From: Cytidiella melzeri
Lineage: Eukaryota; Basidiomycota; Agaricomycetes; Polyporales; Irpicaceae
NCBI GenBank assembly: GCA_022592445.1
Contig: JABYQR010000167.1
Location: forward strand, 32,589 to 96,588
Direction: 5' to 3'
Length of the DNA stretch: 64,000 nt
Shown here: piece after piece, positions 20,576-31,911 of the stretch
Layout: each line of letters opens with the position of its first letter
How positions within the stretch are numbered: the stretch's first letter is position 1
Translations under genes and position numbers: made by a program
Notes under the pieces: generated by a model
The model's database searches: none
What the model was told of the DNA's origin: nothing
What the model saw: only the letters and a program-made list of their open reading frames with translations

Positions 20576-22266
20576 CGTTTATTCTGTGTTCCCATTGCGT
20601 TTCCTACTGTGTTTGCCATGGCGTTTTGCGTTATCCCCTTGCAATGAGCCAGCGCAGTCCTTTCCCTCACACTTTACCACACCACTTCCTCTCCCCCCTC
20701 TTGTGTTACCGCATTCCAATTGCTCCCCTTTCTTCACCACTGCGTTGCCCCTAGCTCTATCGCTTTTACACCACTTTCTTTGGCAACACTTAAGTTCCAT
20801 TGCCTCTTTGCATTGCATTTCATTGCTTGGCTTTACTTTACATCTTTCTACCCGGAACTTTTCCCAGCTACCCAAACAAACCACAGCGCTTTTGACCGCG
20901 CACTCCAAGCCCTGCAAATGCATCACCGCTCGCCCGAGTCTAGGTGCAGCCTAGGACTCTTGGACCCACTCGCAACCTACATTCACGCATACCCTCAACC
21001 CCTACTTACACATGTACAGTCAACTATCTCATAATGCATGGTATCATAATGCATAAGATGTCATAATGCATAACGATGGGTGGGGACAAAGTCGGTCCGC
21101 GGGGGATTATGCATGAGACGTCATTTTGCATAATGCATAGGCGTTTACCGTTGTTATGCATTAGTAGATGGTACGAAAATGGACAAATTTATACCTTAGG
21201 TGGCCAGTACAAGCGCGATCGTGAGCGAGAATTGTTGTAATAAATACTCACAGTTGATTTGAGATGGAATATGACGCGTACAGCCACAAAAATTCACTGC
21301 CTGACAATGATGAGCGACAGAAAGACAGCACAGGAGAGACGAAGAAGACCTCGGGGCCCAGCCAATCCCGAGGTTTATGCAAAGCGAAAGGAAGCGGTGA
21401 AGACCGCGCAGAATGCTCCACGGACATCTGCAACAAAAATTCGCCAGCATCAGCGAAACAATATGACACTTCACGACTGGCTCACCATTGTAGCCTATTT
21501 TGACAAAAACCAGCCCATCAGCCAGGCCGCCGTTGTAACGTATTTCAAGACATGTCCGGATGGCTCGTTGATTTTTGACCAGAGCTCCCTATCCCGCCAT
21601 TTATCGCAGAAAGGGTGCGCGGAAGATCAGCGGTTGCTGCAGTCATATCCGACCGCCTTGTCAGCAAAGCGTGTCCAAGTTGTCACCCGACCAGACGTCG
21701 AGCTTGCACTATTCAAATGGGTCAAGCATATAGAAAGCAAGAATGAGCAGGTGAACGGACCTATGTTGATGGCGAAGCGGGGCATATTTGAAACCATGTT
21801 TCATGTCCCAGAGAAGGAGAGATTGCGGAGTGAGAGCTGAATATGGAGTTTTACCCGAGCGTAAGTGTATCTATTGTATATGCTCAAGAATGAGAACTTA
21901 CCAGATGTGTAGCTACGGTTTGAAAGAATTCCGTAAACATGGAGAGGCGGCGTCGGTCAACCAGGAAGCTGTGAGAGCGGAGCAAATCAGAGTGCAGGGT
22001 GTGGTCGCGAAGTACAAACAGAAGGACATTTTCAACTTCGATGAGACAGCACTGTTTGCGTTGTGAGTTTTCGACGCGGCCATGATTTGAGGATGCTTAC
22101 CGTGACCTTTCCTCTATAGTATGCCTCCAGATCGTGGGCTTGCGACATCTCAAATGTCAGGAAAGAAAGCGAATCGATTCCGCATCACGCTCGGCTTTGC
22201 ATGTAATGCTGACGGTACTGAAAAGCTTCCGGTATTGTTCATTGGGAAGTCGAAGCAGCCGAGGTG

Positions 22267-22955
22267 TGTCATGGATGGCCTGACTAGCCCTTAATTTTCG
22301 CAATTTACCTCTTGTTTTTATCTGTAAAACTCCGGGCTACAACCTAGTTTCGATTCTCTCTGCATAAACTCCTTTGCACGTCTATTAAGCGCCCGTATCA
22401 CGTGGCTTAGACGCTCCACACGGTCACATTACTTGCTACTACGTCACACTGGCATGTGACTTAGCTTAAGTAAGCCCACATGACTCCAGACACATGGCTC
22501 AGCCCATAGCTAGGGTTTGATGTCATAAATGACGTCCACATGGACTCCTTATTGTTCTTTCCCTATTGTTCTCTTTATGGAAGGATGTTCTCACAGGTGT
22601 GGGAATGGAATACAATAGTTGGTCTCCTTTTAGATAGATTCTCTCACGGGTAGAGTTCTTGGCAAGGTCTAGACAATAGCTATTGTTCTCCTTTAGGTAG
22701 TTCTTTTGTTCTTCGTTCACACGGCTTCTTGCAAAGCCTGCCCTCAACATGGTCTGTGCGCAGGTCCCTGAAGTCTATATATACTGCTGCATGTACGCTC
22801 CTAGCCCCCATCTCGACCTCTTGGTCTTTACTGGGCTAGACATCTGCATAAGGTTTATAGCTGGTGAGAGTATTGAGCTTCACGCCTACCACCACCACTT
22901 CGTCGTCATCCACTTCGTGTCCCTGTTTGTCACGTCGAGCCTTGTCTCCGTGTCA
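22267..22955 (+). repeat. 5' LTR of gypsy-1
   Basis: TGTCATGGATGG to CTCCGTGTCA, 689 bp. TATA-like TCTATATATACTGC lies near 22771. I find one difference from the 3' LTR, CACGTCGAGCC here versus CACGTCAAGCC there. Confidence 0.95.
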
Positions 22956-23101
22956 TTAGGTCGAGATTGTTGTGAAAACCCTGGGTCCCCCATTCCCACC
23001 GTTTTAAAAAGTTTATTCCTGTTTGACGAGTACGTCTCCGGTCTCTTCATACCGTTGAGCTACGCTTACGTTGTCCGTTTCTACCCCCTGCGCGTTGTTT
23101 A

Positions 23102-23830
23102 GTGCCTAAAGACACGCGCCCCCGTTTCTCTAAGAACCTCCCTACCACTGAGCCTCAGCTCAAGAGGTCTCTTCCACCATCTTTCCTCGACGCTCTCGCT
23201 GAAAAGCGCAAGAGTGGTCAACCTCATCGTTGGTCTGACAAGGACCTGGTCACTGTCGCGAAGTACGTGTCCAAGAAGCCGCCTGTTAAAGGCATTACCC
23301 TCACCGTCCCCTCATACGAGGAAAATTGCCAACTCCGCGCCTCTGCACGAGCATACGGAGAACGAGCTGCTGAGGAGCGTGACCGCACCTTAGCTGAGCA
23401 ACAGACCCACAAGCTCACCTTTGCAGAGCGACTAGCAAAGCTCCCTGCACCAACTCCCGCCCCCGCTGCACCAAAGCCGGTGTTGATCGACTTCAAGAAG
23501 TTGTCACCGGTTGATCTCGTAGGCATTTTCAAGCCAAAACTCACCGCTGTCCGCACTCGTTTGCAAGCTCTCACGGAGCTTGAAGAACTCCTAAACCGCG
23601 CCAACCCCGACCACCGTCGCGCGCTGCTTCACCTCGTCAGCAAAGTAAATCGTTTCCTCAACCGAGTCGACGATCTCGCTCCCGTCACAACAGACCGCGA
23701 GTGGCAGCTCTTGGATTGGGGTTGTAAAGCAATCGGGAAAGTTTCCTTCAAGCAGCTTCGTAAAAACTACGATAGAGTTTTAGCACAACTTAACGTAGTC
23801 AATAGTGATAGCTACTTTGAGTGGATCTAG
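23102..23830 (+). CDS. extra ORF between 5' LTR and gag of gypsy-1
   Basis: A 242-codon frame lies between the 5' LTR and gag, ending FEWI at 23828-23830, 72 bp before the gag ATG. The frame is open from about 23027 but contains no ATG near its beginning (GTG at 23102). It may therefore be reached by splicing (an acceptor-like TTGTTTAG ends at 23101) or by a non-ATG start. The sequence is highly charged: a basic proline-containing N-terminus, DLVTVAKYVSKKPPVKGITL, an Ala/Glu/Arg-rich helix, an Ala-Pro linker, and a C-terminal helical block with LQALTELEELLNRANPDHR. It lacks zinc-knuckle or enzyme motifs. It could be a diverged N-terminal Gag/matrix piece or an accessory protein. I do not recognise it. 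Confidence 0.55.
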   Translation: MPKDTRPRFSKNLPTTEPQLKRSLPPSFLDALAEKRKSGQPHRWSDKDLVTVAKYVSKKPPVKGITLTVPSYEENCQLRASARAYGERAAEERDRTLAEQQTHKLTFAERLAKLPAPTPAPAAPKPVLIDFKKLSPVDLVGIFKPKLTAVRTRLQALTELEELLNRANPDHRRALLHLVSKVNRFLNRVDDLAPVTTDREWQLLDWGCKAIGKVSFKQLRKNYDRVLAQLNVVNSDSYFEWI

Positions 23831-23902
23831 ACACGTCCCCAGTTTTGCCCACCACATTACAATTACATACACTTCTTCAATTCGAGCACGGTCACAGACG
23901 AC

Positions 23903-25150
23903 ATGGACCCCAACCAGCCCGCCGCCCCTGCTGCCCCAGCTGCCCCAGTTGCCAACCTGAGCCAGCAAGACGTCCTGAATATGTTGGGCGTCTTGACACA
24001 AAAGATGGTAGACCTGACCAATCAGGTGGCTGCACTTGCAGCTGCACAGACACCAGCGGTTGCCGCTGCTACCCACGCTTCTCGGGAAAGAAGCATAGTT
24101 GAGAAACCAGTCTCCTTCAAGGGGAAAACATCGTCGGAAGCCCGACTCTTCCGCCACGCGTTCATAGTATGGGCGCAAAATCAAGGAAAAGCGTTCTTCC
24201 AGCAAGACGCGCAAGGCCAGGTCCGGGTGGACAACAACGGCGCGAGGATCTTTGATCCTCATAAACTCATCACAAGCGCCCTGTCCTTCATGCAGGAGGA
24301 CGCCGCTGATTGGGCTCGCCCTCACATTGAGGAGTTAGCCAATAGCAAACCAGCATTTGGAAATGACTGGGACACATTTATCGAGGCTTTTAAAGCCAAA
24401 TTCGAGCCTATAGATGCTGTCATGGAGGCCAAGACGAAAGTCGCCAACATGAAGCAAGGCAACAAGACCTTCGCCGCCCACATCTCCGAGTTTGAGACAT
24501 GGGCCCCTCGCACTGGCTGTAGCCAGCAGGACCTCTTTGACCGCCTCAAGTCGAGCTTGAGCACCGAGTACTTGCAACGTGTCTCGTACTTTCAAACCTG
24601 TGCCGCCACCTATGACGCACTCAAAGACCAATGCAAAGCGGTCGATGCTCAACTTGCCGATCTTCGCAACAGCACCGGCAAGGTCATGATGGACAGCTCG
24701 TCAGGGCACGGCAAGTCCCATCAGCAGGCGTTCCGCGATCCCAATGCTATGGAGATCGATGCCTCCCGTTTCTCCGCCTCGTTTGACTCGCTCTTTGCGG
24801 GTCTGGGCAAACAGGAGATCTTCCAGAAATGGAAGAAGGAGATGAGCAAGCGCTGCTCGGTTTGCGGATCTGAGAGTCACAAGAAGAGGGACTCGAAGCA
24901 CCCAGACGACCCGGTCTGCAACCACTGCGGTGGCACCGGTCACTGGGGGGCAGTTTGCCTAAAACGGCTCCAAGGCGTCCCTAAGGGACAAAAGGTTGCC
25001 GCTACCTCGTCGACATCGTCGACTACTACTGCAGCCAAGCAAGACGCGTCCAACGACAAGGATGCTAAAATTGCTGCGCTCAAGGACATGCTTGACATCC
25101 AGAAGAAGCAAATGGATGAGATGGCAGCAAAAATTAATGCGGTTTTTTGA
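23903..25150 (+). CDS. gag: gypsy-1 Gag
   Basis: Structural protein of the retrotransposon particle, 415 residues from ATG 23903. The N-terminus is Pro/Ala-rich with a coiled stretch (DVLNMLGVLTQKMVDLTNQV). The central Retrotrans_gag/capsid region runs from about residue 65 to 230 and includes FMQEDAADWARPHIEEL, FIEAFKAKFEPID and RTGCSQQDLFDRLKSSL. The C-terminal zinc knuckle is CNHCGGTGHWGAVC (CX2CX4HX4C, about residues 345-358), preceded by a second Cys pair (CSVCGSESHKK). A Ser/Thr/Ala linker and a final coiled coil follow. Gag ends at TGA 25148-25150 directly after a run of six T, where pol overlaps in the -1 frame. The frame is fully intact. Confidence 0.92.
   Translation: MDPNQPAAPAAPAAPVANLSQQDVLNMLGVLTQKMVDLTNQVAALAAAQTPAVAAATHASRERSIVEKPVSFKGKTSSEARLFRHAFIVWAQNQGKAFFQQDAQGQVRVDNNGARIFDPHKLITSALSFMQEDAADWARPHIEELANSKPAFGNDWDTFIEAFKAKFEPIDAVMEAKTKVANMKQGNKTFAAHISEFETWAPRTGCSQQDLFDRLKSSLSTEYLQRVSYFQTCAATYDALKDQCKAVDAQLADLRNSTGKVMMDSSSGHGKSHQQAFRDPNAMEIDASRFSASFDSLFAGLGKQEIFQKWKKEMSKRCSVCGSESHKKRDSKHPDDPVCNHCGGTGHWGAVCLKRLQGVPKGQKVAATSSTSSTTTAAKQDASNDKDAKIAALKDMLDIQKKQMDEMAAKINAVF
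25143..25150 (+). promoter_or_regulatory. likely -1 ribosomal frameshift site at the gag/pol junction
   Basis: Gag reads GTT TTT TGA; the six T immediately precede the stop. The pol frame lies one base back and continues TTG AAG CGG. No separate ATG is needed, because pol is open from the shift point. A P-site TTT slipping back one base on the T-run would bypass the stop. Known retroelements use comparable slippery runs; use of this one is inferred. Confidence 0.55.
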
Positions 25151-28100
25151 AGCGGACTCGTGACACAGCCGCAGCTGCGAGTCCCCCAGATACCCTGTCC
25201 TTGCCTCCTTCGTCGTCCTCGTCTTCTGCCTCGTCTTCCTCGTGTACAACGTCTACTCCATGCCCGTCATCTACTATCTCCTCGTGTACTATATCGTCGC
25301 TAGATCGGTTATCGTCTCATTTCCGTGTACATGTACTAGTTAAAGGTCTGAATAGAAGCATTCGCGTTCCTGCTATGATCGATTCAGGAGCCACGGCTTT
25401 ATTCATCAGTCACCAGTTCGCCAAGAAGCATAAGATTATTCAGCACCCGCTCGAAAGGGTCATCTCATTGCATAACATTGACGGAACTAAGAATAAAGCT
25501 GGCGGATTAACGCACTTCGTTCGCCTCACACTCACAGTAGGAGATCACACGGAAAAGGCAGAGTTTCTCGTCACGGACTTAGGTCCAGAAGACGTCATTC
25601 TTGGGCTACCATGGCTCAAGCGCGTAAACCCTACCGTTAACTGGGAAAAAGGAGAAATGACAATTCCGAGCGGCTCGGAAGAATCTCCTAATGAACCTTT
25701 CCAGAAGGTTGACGGTAACCGCAAAGAACGTAGACAGTGGGTTAAAGCCGGTATCATCCAAGACACCACTGACGAAGTCTGGTGTATGGCCGGCTTCACC
25801 TACTCCACTAAGCTTGCGGCCGAAGCAAACGAAGCTAAAGCTCAACGCTCCTTCGAAGACATTGTTCCATCAGAGTATCACAGACACGCTAAAGTCTTCT
25901 CTGAGGAAGAGTCTAACCGGCTACCCCAGCATCAGCCCTGGGACCATTCGATTGATCTCAAACCAGACGCTCCTGAGACTATCAAATCGAAAGTTTATCC
26001 TATGCCCCTGAACGAACAAGCCGAGCTTGACAAGTTCATTCAGGAGAACCTAGCGAAAGGTTACATCACGCCTTCTAAGTCTCCAATGGCTTCTCCAGTC
26101 TTTTTCATCAAAAAGAAGGACAACAAACTCCGACTTATTCAGGACTACCGCAAACTCAACGACATCACTGTAAAGAATCGTTACCCACTACCGCTTGCTA
26201 CCGACATTATCAACAAGCTCAAGGGTGCAAAGATCTTCACCAAGTTCGATGTTCGTTGGGGATATCACAATGTCCGCATCAAAGAAGGAGATGAATACAA
26301 AGCGGCTTTCGTTACCAACCGAGGACTCTTCGAACCTAAAGTCATGTTCTTCGGTCTCACGAACTCACCCGCTACCTTCCAAGCTCTGATGGACAACATC
26401 TTCGCCGACCTCGTCGCCGAAGGCAAGGTGGCTGTCTATCTAGATGACATCTTGATCTGGAGCAACAACCTGACAGAGCATCGCAAGGTTGTACATGAAG
26501 TCCTCGAGCGACTTCAACAGCACGATCTCTACCTCCGGCCGGAAAAGTGCGAGTTTGAGAAATCTGAGATCGAATACCTCGGGTTGATCATTCGCGCCGG
26601 CGAAGTAGCTATGGACCCTGTCAAAGTCCAAGCAGTTTCTACGTGGCCCACACCCAAGAACCTCAAAGAAGTCAGAGGATTCATCGGGTTTGCCAACTTC
26701 TATCGCCGCTTCATTCAAGACTTCTCAAAGCACGCACGGCCTCTACACGACCTTACTAAGAAGGACGTACCGTTTGTCTGGGGTCCAGCACAAGAGACTG
26801 CCTTCACGCTGCTAAAGAAGGCCTTTACCACTAAGCCTATCTTGGCAGTCTGGGACCCTGAACTCCCTACACGTCTAGAAGTCGATGCCTCGGGCTATGC
26901 GACCGGTGGAATCATCTCCCAGAAATCGAAGGAAGATGGATTCTACCACCCTATCGCCTACCGGTCCGCCTCTATGACTGAAGCAGAGCGTAACTACGAA
27001 ATCTTTGATCGGGAGATGTTAGCCATCACCGAGGCTCTCAAAGATTGGCGCCACTACCTTGAGGGGCTCAAGGAACCGTTTGAGATCTGGACAGATCACG
27101 CAAACCTGCAGTACTGGAAACTGCGCAACACCTCACTCGACGTCAAGCACGTTGGTCATTACTCTTGGCTGACTTCGACTTCGTGTTGGTACACAAGCCC
27201 GGTAGTACCATGATACACGCTGATCCTCTCTCTCGTCTTCACTCTCACGCTGTCACGGACGAAGAAGACAACAAGGATCAGGTGGTACTGAAACCGGAAC
27301 ACTTCCGGATCCTCGCTACTAGTGCGCTCGCCACTGCTTCTCCACTCGAATCAAAGATCCGAGAATGCACGGAGCAAGAAGCAGAAGTCACACAAGCTCT
27401 CGCTACCCTTCGCAAGAAGGGTCCTCGCAAACTTGTCAGCGGTTTACTCGAATGGGAAGAGAGTGACGGGCTCATCTATTACAAGGGAAAACTCTACATC
27501 CCTAACAACAAAGAGCTCCGTCACGAAATCGTCAAATCTTGCCATGACACACCCCGGCTGGTCATCCGGGCAAACACGGCACCATAGAGCTAGTCTCACG
27601 ACACTATTGGTGGCCAAAGATGAATGCCTTCATCGAGACTTACGTACTAGGTTGTGATCGCTGCAACGCTACAAGTCAGCTCCACACCCTAAAGCAGTAC
27701 TACAGCCTCAGGAAACTCCGGCCGGACCTTGGGAACACGTCGGAGTAGATCTCATCACTCAGCTGCCACCTTCTAAGGGATTTGATTCGATCGCGGTCTA
27801 CGTCGACCATTACTCCGATCAAACACATATCATCCCTACCACCACTAAGGTTAACGCTGAGGGGATGCCGATCTACATTACAAAGAAGTATTCCGACTTC
27901 ACGGCATTCCCAAGAAGGTGTTCTCTGACCGAGGACCCCAGTTTGCAGCGCGCTTCATGCGTGCGCTCTATCACCGCTAGGCATAGAACTGGTTTTACGA
28001 CCGCCTATCATCCGCAAGGAAATGGCAAAGTCGAACGCAAAAACCAGGATATCGAACAGTACCTGCGTCTATTCTGTCAGCAACGACAAGACGACTGGGT

Positions 28101-28941
28101 CGATCATCTACCGGCGGCTGAGTTTGCACTCAACTCGCGAGTACACGCGGGTAACTCCAAACACCGTTTGAAGTCATCTATGGATATCGCCCCGACTTCA
28201 CCATACCAGTCGGCAAGCGAAGCAATATCCCATCACTCGATGAGCGCCTTGACAATATGGCTCGAGTACGCAAAGAGACCGAAGCAGCTCTTCGTCTAAG
28301 CAAAGAAAAGATGAAGCAACTCTATGAGTCTGAGAAGCGCTCTCCACGGTCTTCCAAGTAGGGACATGGTCTGGCTGAATGCTAAGAACGTCCAGATCCA
28401 CCAGGCTACCCCTAAGCTCGGTCCTCGACAACTCGGCCCGTACAAGGTCATCGACGTATCGGCGATCTTGACTACAAACTCGATCTACCCACTATCTCCG
28501 AATCCACCCTGTCTTCCACATCAACCGTCTAAGTCCCTGGCACGACAACGGCAAAGACGTACCTCCACCTCCTGATCCTATGTCATAGAAGGAGAAGAGC
28601 AGTACGTCGTCGAAAAGGTGCTAGACAGCAGCTACACGGACGTGGAAGAAATTCAATTCCTTGTCAAATGGGAAGGGTATTCAGACGGACACAATAGCTG
28701 GGAACCAGTAGAAAACCTCGAGAATAGTCAAGAAGCGATTGACGACTTCTACAAAGCAAACCCCGGAGCGCCCCGGGTCATCAAAGCTTCACTCTTCGCG
28801 GATCTCCGCTCGCACTTTCGGGAATTCAATACCCAGACCGACCCCGCTTTCCTTCGCACGATCTATCCATCTACATACGATCTTAGCTGGGATGAAGGCA
28901 AACACATCGGTCTGGATATCTCAAGAACATCACACTGACGG
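25147..28941 (+). pseudogene. pol: gypsy-1 Pol, broken in RNase H/integrase
   Basis: Polyprotein in the -1 frame of gag. It starts with a Ser/Thr-rich linker. The aspartic protease follows (active site IDSGATALFISH, about 25380), then reverse transcriptase (MASPVFFIKKKDNKLRLIQD about 26085; catalytic AVYLDDILIW about 26435), then RNase H (LEVDASGYATGGII about 26875; EIFDREMLAI). At about 27135 the frame shifts. The remaining reading is in pieces: the end of RNase H, the H2C2 region with WWPKMNAFIETYVLGCDRC (after a shift near 27560), the integrase core with VYVDHYSDQTHIIPT and TAYHPQGNGKVERKNQDIEQ across further shifts (27860-28160), and the linker. The C-terminal chromodomain LVKWEGYSDGHNSWEPVENL (28660-28725) is intact and ends at TGA 28936-28938. 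At least four single-base-type shifts separate these parts. Confidence 0.88.
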
Positions 28942-29103
28942 GTAACGTCGAGTCAACGACACCAGAAGGGGAGAAACTTCCTAGCATCCTTCTGACTAGA
29001 CAATCGGGGCAATTCTGCTGAATCCCTGTAGACGGGTAGAAGACCTCTATCACCACAGCACAGTGATGCTTCGCGAGGACGCTCGATTTTAGGAGGGGGG
29101 TAA

Positions 29104-29792
29104 TGTCATGGATGGCCTGACTAGCCCTTAATTTTCGCAATTTACCTCTTGTTTTTATCTGTAAAACTCCGGGCTACAACCTAGTTTCGATTCTCTCTGC
29201 ATAAACTCCTTTGCACGTCTATTAAGCGCCCGTATCACGTGGCTTAGACGCTCCACACGGTCACATTACTTGCTACTACGTCACACTGGCATGTGACTTA
29301 GCTTAAGTAAGCCCACATGACTCCAGACACATGGCTCAGCCCATAGCTAGGGTTTGATGTCATAAATGACGTCCACATGGACTCCTTATTGTTCTTTCCC
29401 TATTGTTCTCTTTATGGAAGGATGTTCTCACAGGTGTGGGAATGGAATACAATAGTTGGTCTCCTTTTAGATAGATTCTCTCACGGGTAGAGTTCTTGGC
29501 AAGGTCTAGACAATAGCTATTGTTCTCCTTTAGGTAGTTCTTTTGTTCTTCGTTCACACGGCTTCTTGCAAAGCCTGCCCTCAACATGGTCTGTGCGCAG
29601 GTCCCTGAAGTCTATATATACTGCTGCATGTACGCTCCTAGCCCCCATCTCGACCTCTTGGTCTTTACTGGGCTAGACATCTGCATAAGGTTTATAGCTG
29701 GTGAGAGTATTGAGCTTCACGCCTACCACCACCACTTCGTCGTCATCCACTTCGTGTCCCTGTTTGTCACGTCAAGCCTTGTCTCCGTGTCA
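29104..29792 (+). repeat. 3' LTR of gypsy-1
   Basis: 689 bp, preceded by the polypurine tract at 29091-29100 and followed by the AGGTG duplication. The near-identity to the 5' LTR indicates a recent insertion. Confidence 0.95.
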
Positions 29793-31911
29793 AGGTGTTT
29801 TGGGAAGATATCTCCTGATCGGCGCGGATTCTATTATCGCTACAACAAGACTGCATGGATGACGACGATAATTTTCGAAGAGTGAGTACTTTGGCTCGTT
29901 CGTACAAATTCAAACTTACCATGATGTTCCAGATGGATTAAGACATACGATAGCAAGTTTCGTGCAGAGAAACGGCACATCTGTCTCTTGCTCGACAATT
30001 TCTCTGGCCACGCAAGTCCGTATCAGCCGACAAACATTGATGTCGTCTTCTTCGAGCCGAACATGACTCCGTTCGTCCAGCCACTTGACGCAGGGATCAT
30101 TCGGTGTTTCAAGGCCCACTACAGTCGTGCTTTTTGTCAGCGCGCTTTGGAGAAGGATGAGGCAGGGGAAGAAGACATCTACAAGATTGAGCTGCTTGAG
30201 GCCATGCTGATGACCAACGATGCATGGAAGGCGGTTACAGCAGAGACGGTGATGAATTGCTGGCGACATACCGGAATTCTTCCTGAGCCATCGGATCTTT
30301 TACTTGCATCACCTGCTCTTTCCCAGCCCTCAGCTCATATCACCTCCGTATCCACTTTGCCTCTCAGCAACAACAACGCGTGGGACATTGTGCAGTCGTT
30401 TGCAAACGGACAAGGCGGGACTCTGCCTCATATCATCGATCGGCTCACAGCACTTCTTGGCAGTTGCTATCGCTATGAAGATTGGAAGCCTGCGTTTGAT
30501 GAGGTCTTTGCTGCAGAAGATGACACCGCTGCTGCAGTTGCAGCAATTGAGTCCCTTCGTGCACGGAACATGTCCACGTTTCCGAATCAGAACATACCTC
30601 CACAGATAACCACCACAGTCCCAGCTTCGACACCCACTTTTGAGCGGCCTGTTCTTCCTCAACTTCAGGATATCGAGGCAGATCTATCTGAAGCAGTTGA
30701 GAAGCTCTGTAGCCGAAGGCGTATCCGAGGCACTGCACTTACACTCGAAGAAATGCTCAACCCAATCGAGGAGTTGCAAATAGGCAAAGAAGAATTCTCC
30801 TTCCCTGGTGGAGATGCAGATATCATTACGGAGGTACAGAACACACTCAACCCACCCGAGGCCATAGAGGTCGACGACAGCGACGACGATGAGACGGAGG
30901 ATGATAAAATCTCCGTGTTGGCTGCAATCAATGTGTGTAAGATGATGGAGCGGCTTTGTATTGAGCATGTCGGTGCTGACGGGTTTGATCCGTTGGTTTT
31001 GCAAGGGCAAGTGAGACATTTTCGTGGTCATCTTCATCGCGAGATTACCTCTCGTCAGAAGCAGACGACGTTAGATGCATTCTTCCCTGTACCGTAGCAG
31101 TATGTGACAAAGTTTGACAGGCTTTATAGTACAAAGTAACATAATGTCACAATATGTCACAATTGTGACAAATATCGTACTGCATAAGGCGTCATAATGC
31201 ATAACAAGATTGGGGGACGGATGTTATGCATTATGAGATAGTTGACTGTAATTGCCTCTTGCGAGGTCAGGTGTGTTTGTGCCCAGTCTCTTTGTGTCCG
31301 GGGTGTGTGTTAGTGTCTCACCGTTGAGACACTTAGTCACGCTTCAAACTACGAACAACCTTAAAGACAACACAACCACCCACGAAGTGGCAATAGAAGT
31401 GTAAAGGTGTGGAAGCGCGGAAGGGTTAAAGTAATGCGAGGTGGTCTAAGAGTCCTAGTTTTACCTGTGCTAAAAGAGCGACAAGGTTTTTGTGATAAAG
31501 TTTATATGAAGGGAGCTAGACGGGCAACTACCACGCGTATCGCGGGTAAAAGGGCAAGTCGGCGCGGTGAAATCGAAAGAGTTATAGCGCGGCTTCAAGA
31601 GAGCGCGCGTGAAAGGTCGCGGCTTGTAGGAAAACGGCGCGCGGAGGGGCGCAGAAGATAAACGCAGCCGCAATATGAATCTCGAACACAAAACGTGGTC
31701 GCTGGTGAAGATGAAGTGGTCGCTGTAAAACGCGGGCGCAGTGAAAGTGAACGCAGTAAGCTCGACGCAGTGAAGATGAAACGCAACGCAGTAACGCAGT
31801 AAAATAACGCAGTTAAAAAGCAAACGCAGTATAACGAAGCCGAAAGGAAACGCGAGAGAAAGATAAGCTAATGGCGCGCGAGTCGCAGCGGAAGGCTATG
31901 TGAGATCGTCG

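Larger units (their letters stand above)
22267..29792 (+). mobile_element. Ty3/gypsy retrotransposon gypsy-1 (chromodomain type)
   Basis: Complete structure: 689-bp LTRs at both ends, a leader, an extra ORF, gag, a -1 shifted pol with protease, RT, RNase H, integrase and chromodomain, and a polypurine tract AGGAGGGGGG (29091-29100) before the 3' LTR. The 5-bp target duplication AGGTG is at 22262-22266 and 29793-29797. The insertion lies within the pogo-like transposase gene. The integrase region is broken by several frameshifts. Confidence 0.93.
21271..31097 (+). pseudogene. pogo/Fot1-type DDE transposase, interrupted by gypsy-1
   Basis: The left half (21271-22266) has a basic N-terminus and a CENP-B-type helix-turn-helix pair, with MTLHDWLTIVAYFDKNQPIS and FDQSSLSRHLSQ. 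It continues through GLKEFRKHGEAAS to the first catalytic Asp in IFNFDETALFAL (about 22030), then MPPDRGLATSQMSGKKANRF and VLFIGKSKQPR. Gypsy-1 follows at 22267. The right half (29798-31097) resumes in the same domain with ICLLLDNFSGHASPYQPTNI (second Asp) and PFVQPLDAGIIRCFKAHYSR (third Asp). It ends in a long acidic tail (about 30860-30910) and a stop at 31095-31097. Introns lie near 21868-21913, 22064-22119 and 29883-29931. Besides the insertion there is an in-frame TGA at 21838-21840, so the gene is doubly inactivated. Confidence 0.85.
21017..31248 (+). mobile_element. pogo-like DNA transposon, split by gypsy-1
   Basis: Ends are perfect inverted repeats of at least 23 bp, CAGTCAACTATCTCATAATG at 21017 and its reverse complement ending at 31248. 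Each end abuts a TA (21015-21016 and 31249-31250). Subterminal copies of ATAATGCAT or its complement are scattered through the outer 150 bp on both sides, as expected for transposase-binding sites. Without gypsy-1 and its 5-bp duplication the element is about 2.7 kb and carries one transposase gene. Confidence 0.85.
19447..31320 (+). mobile_element. element C (TG..CA ends, CCGT duplication), host of nested insertions
   Basis: Begins TGATACGCCCGGAAATCG, the same end as elements A and B, and ends GTGTCTCA like element A. CCGT flanks both sides (19443-19446 and 31321-31324). Its own sequence is 19447-21014 plus 31251-31320; the rest is a pogo-like element carrying gypsy-1. The body has a pentanucleotide repeat and ACTGCGTT-rich sequence, and I do not find the 175-codon gene of A and B in it, so it is a divergent or non-autonomous member. 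Confidence 0.65.

Noticed and set aside
22749..23102. 117-codon frame in the gypsy-1 5' LTR/leader, also present in the 3' LTR
   Set aside because: It is a chance frame crossing the LTR end; the two LTR copies diverge in frame content right after the LTR boundary.
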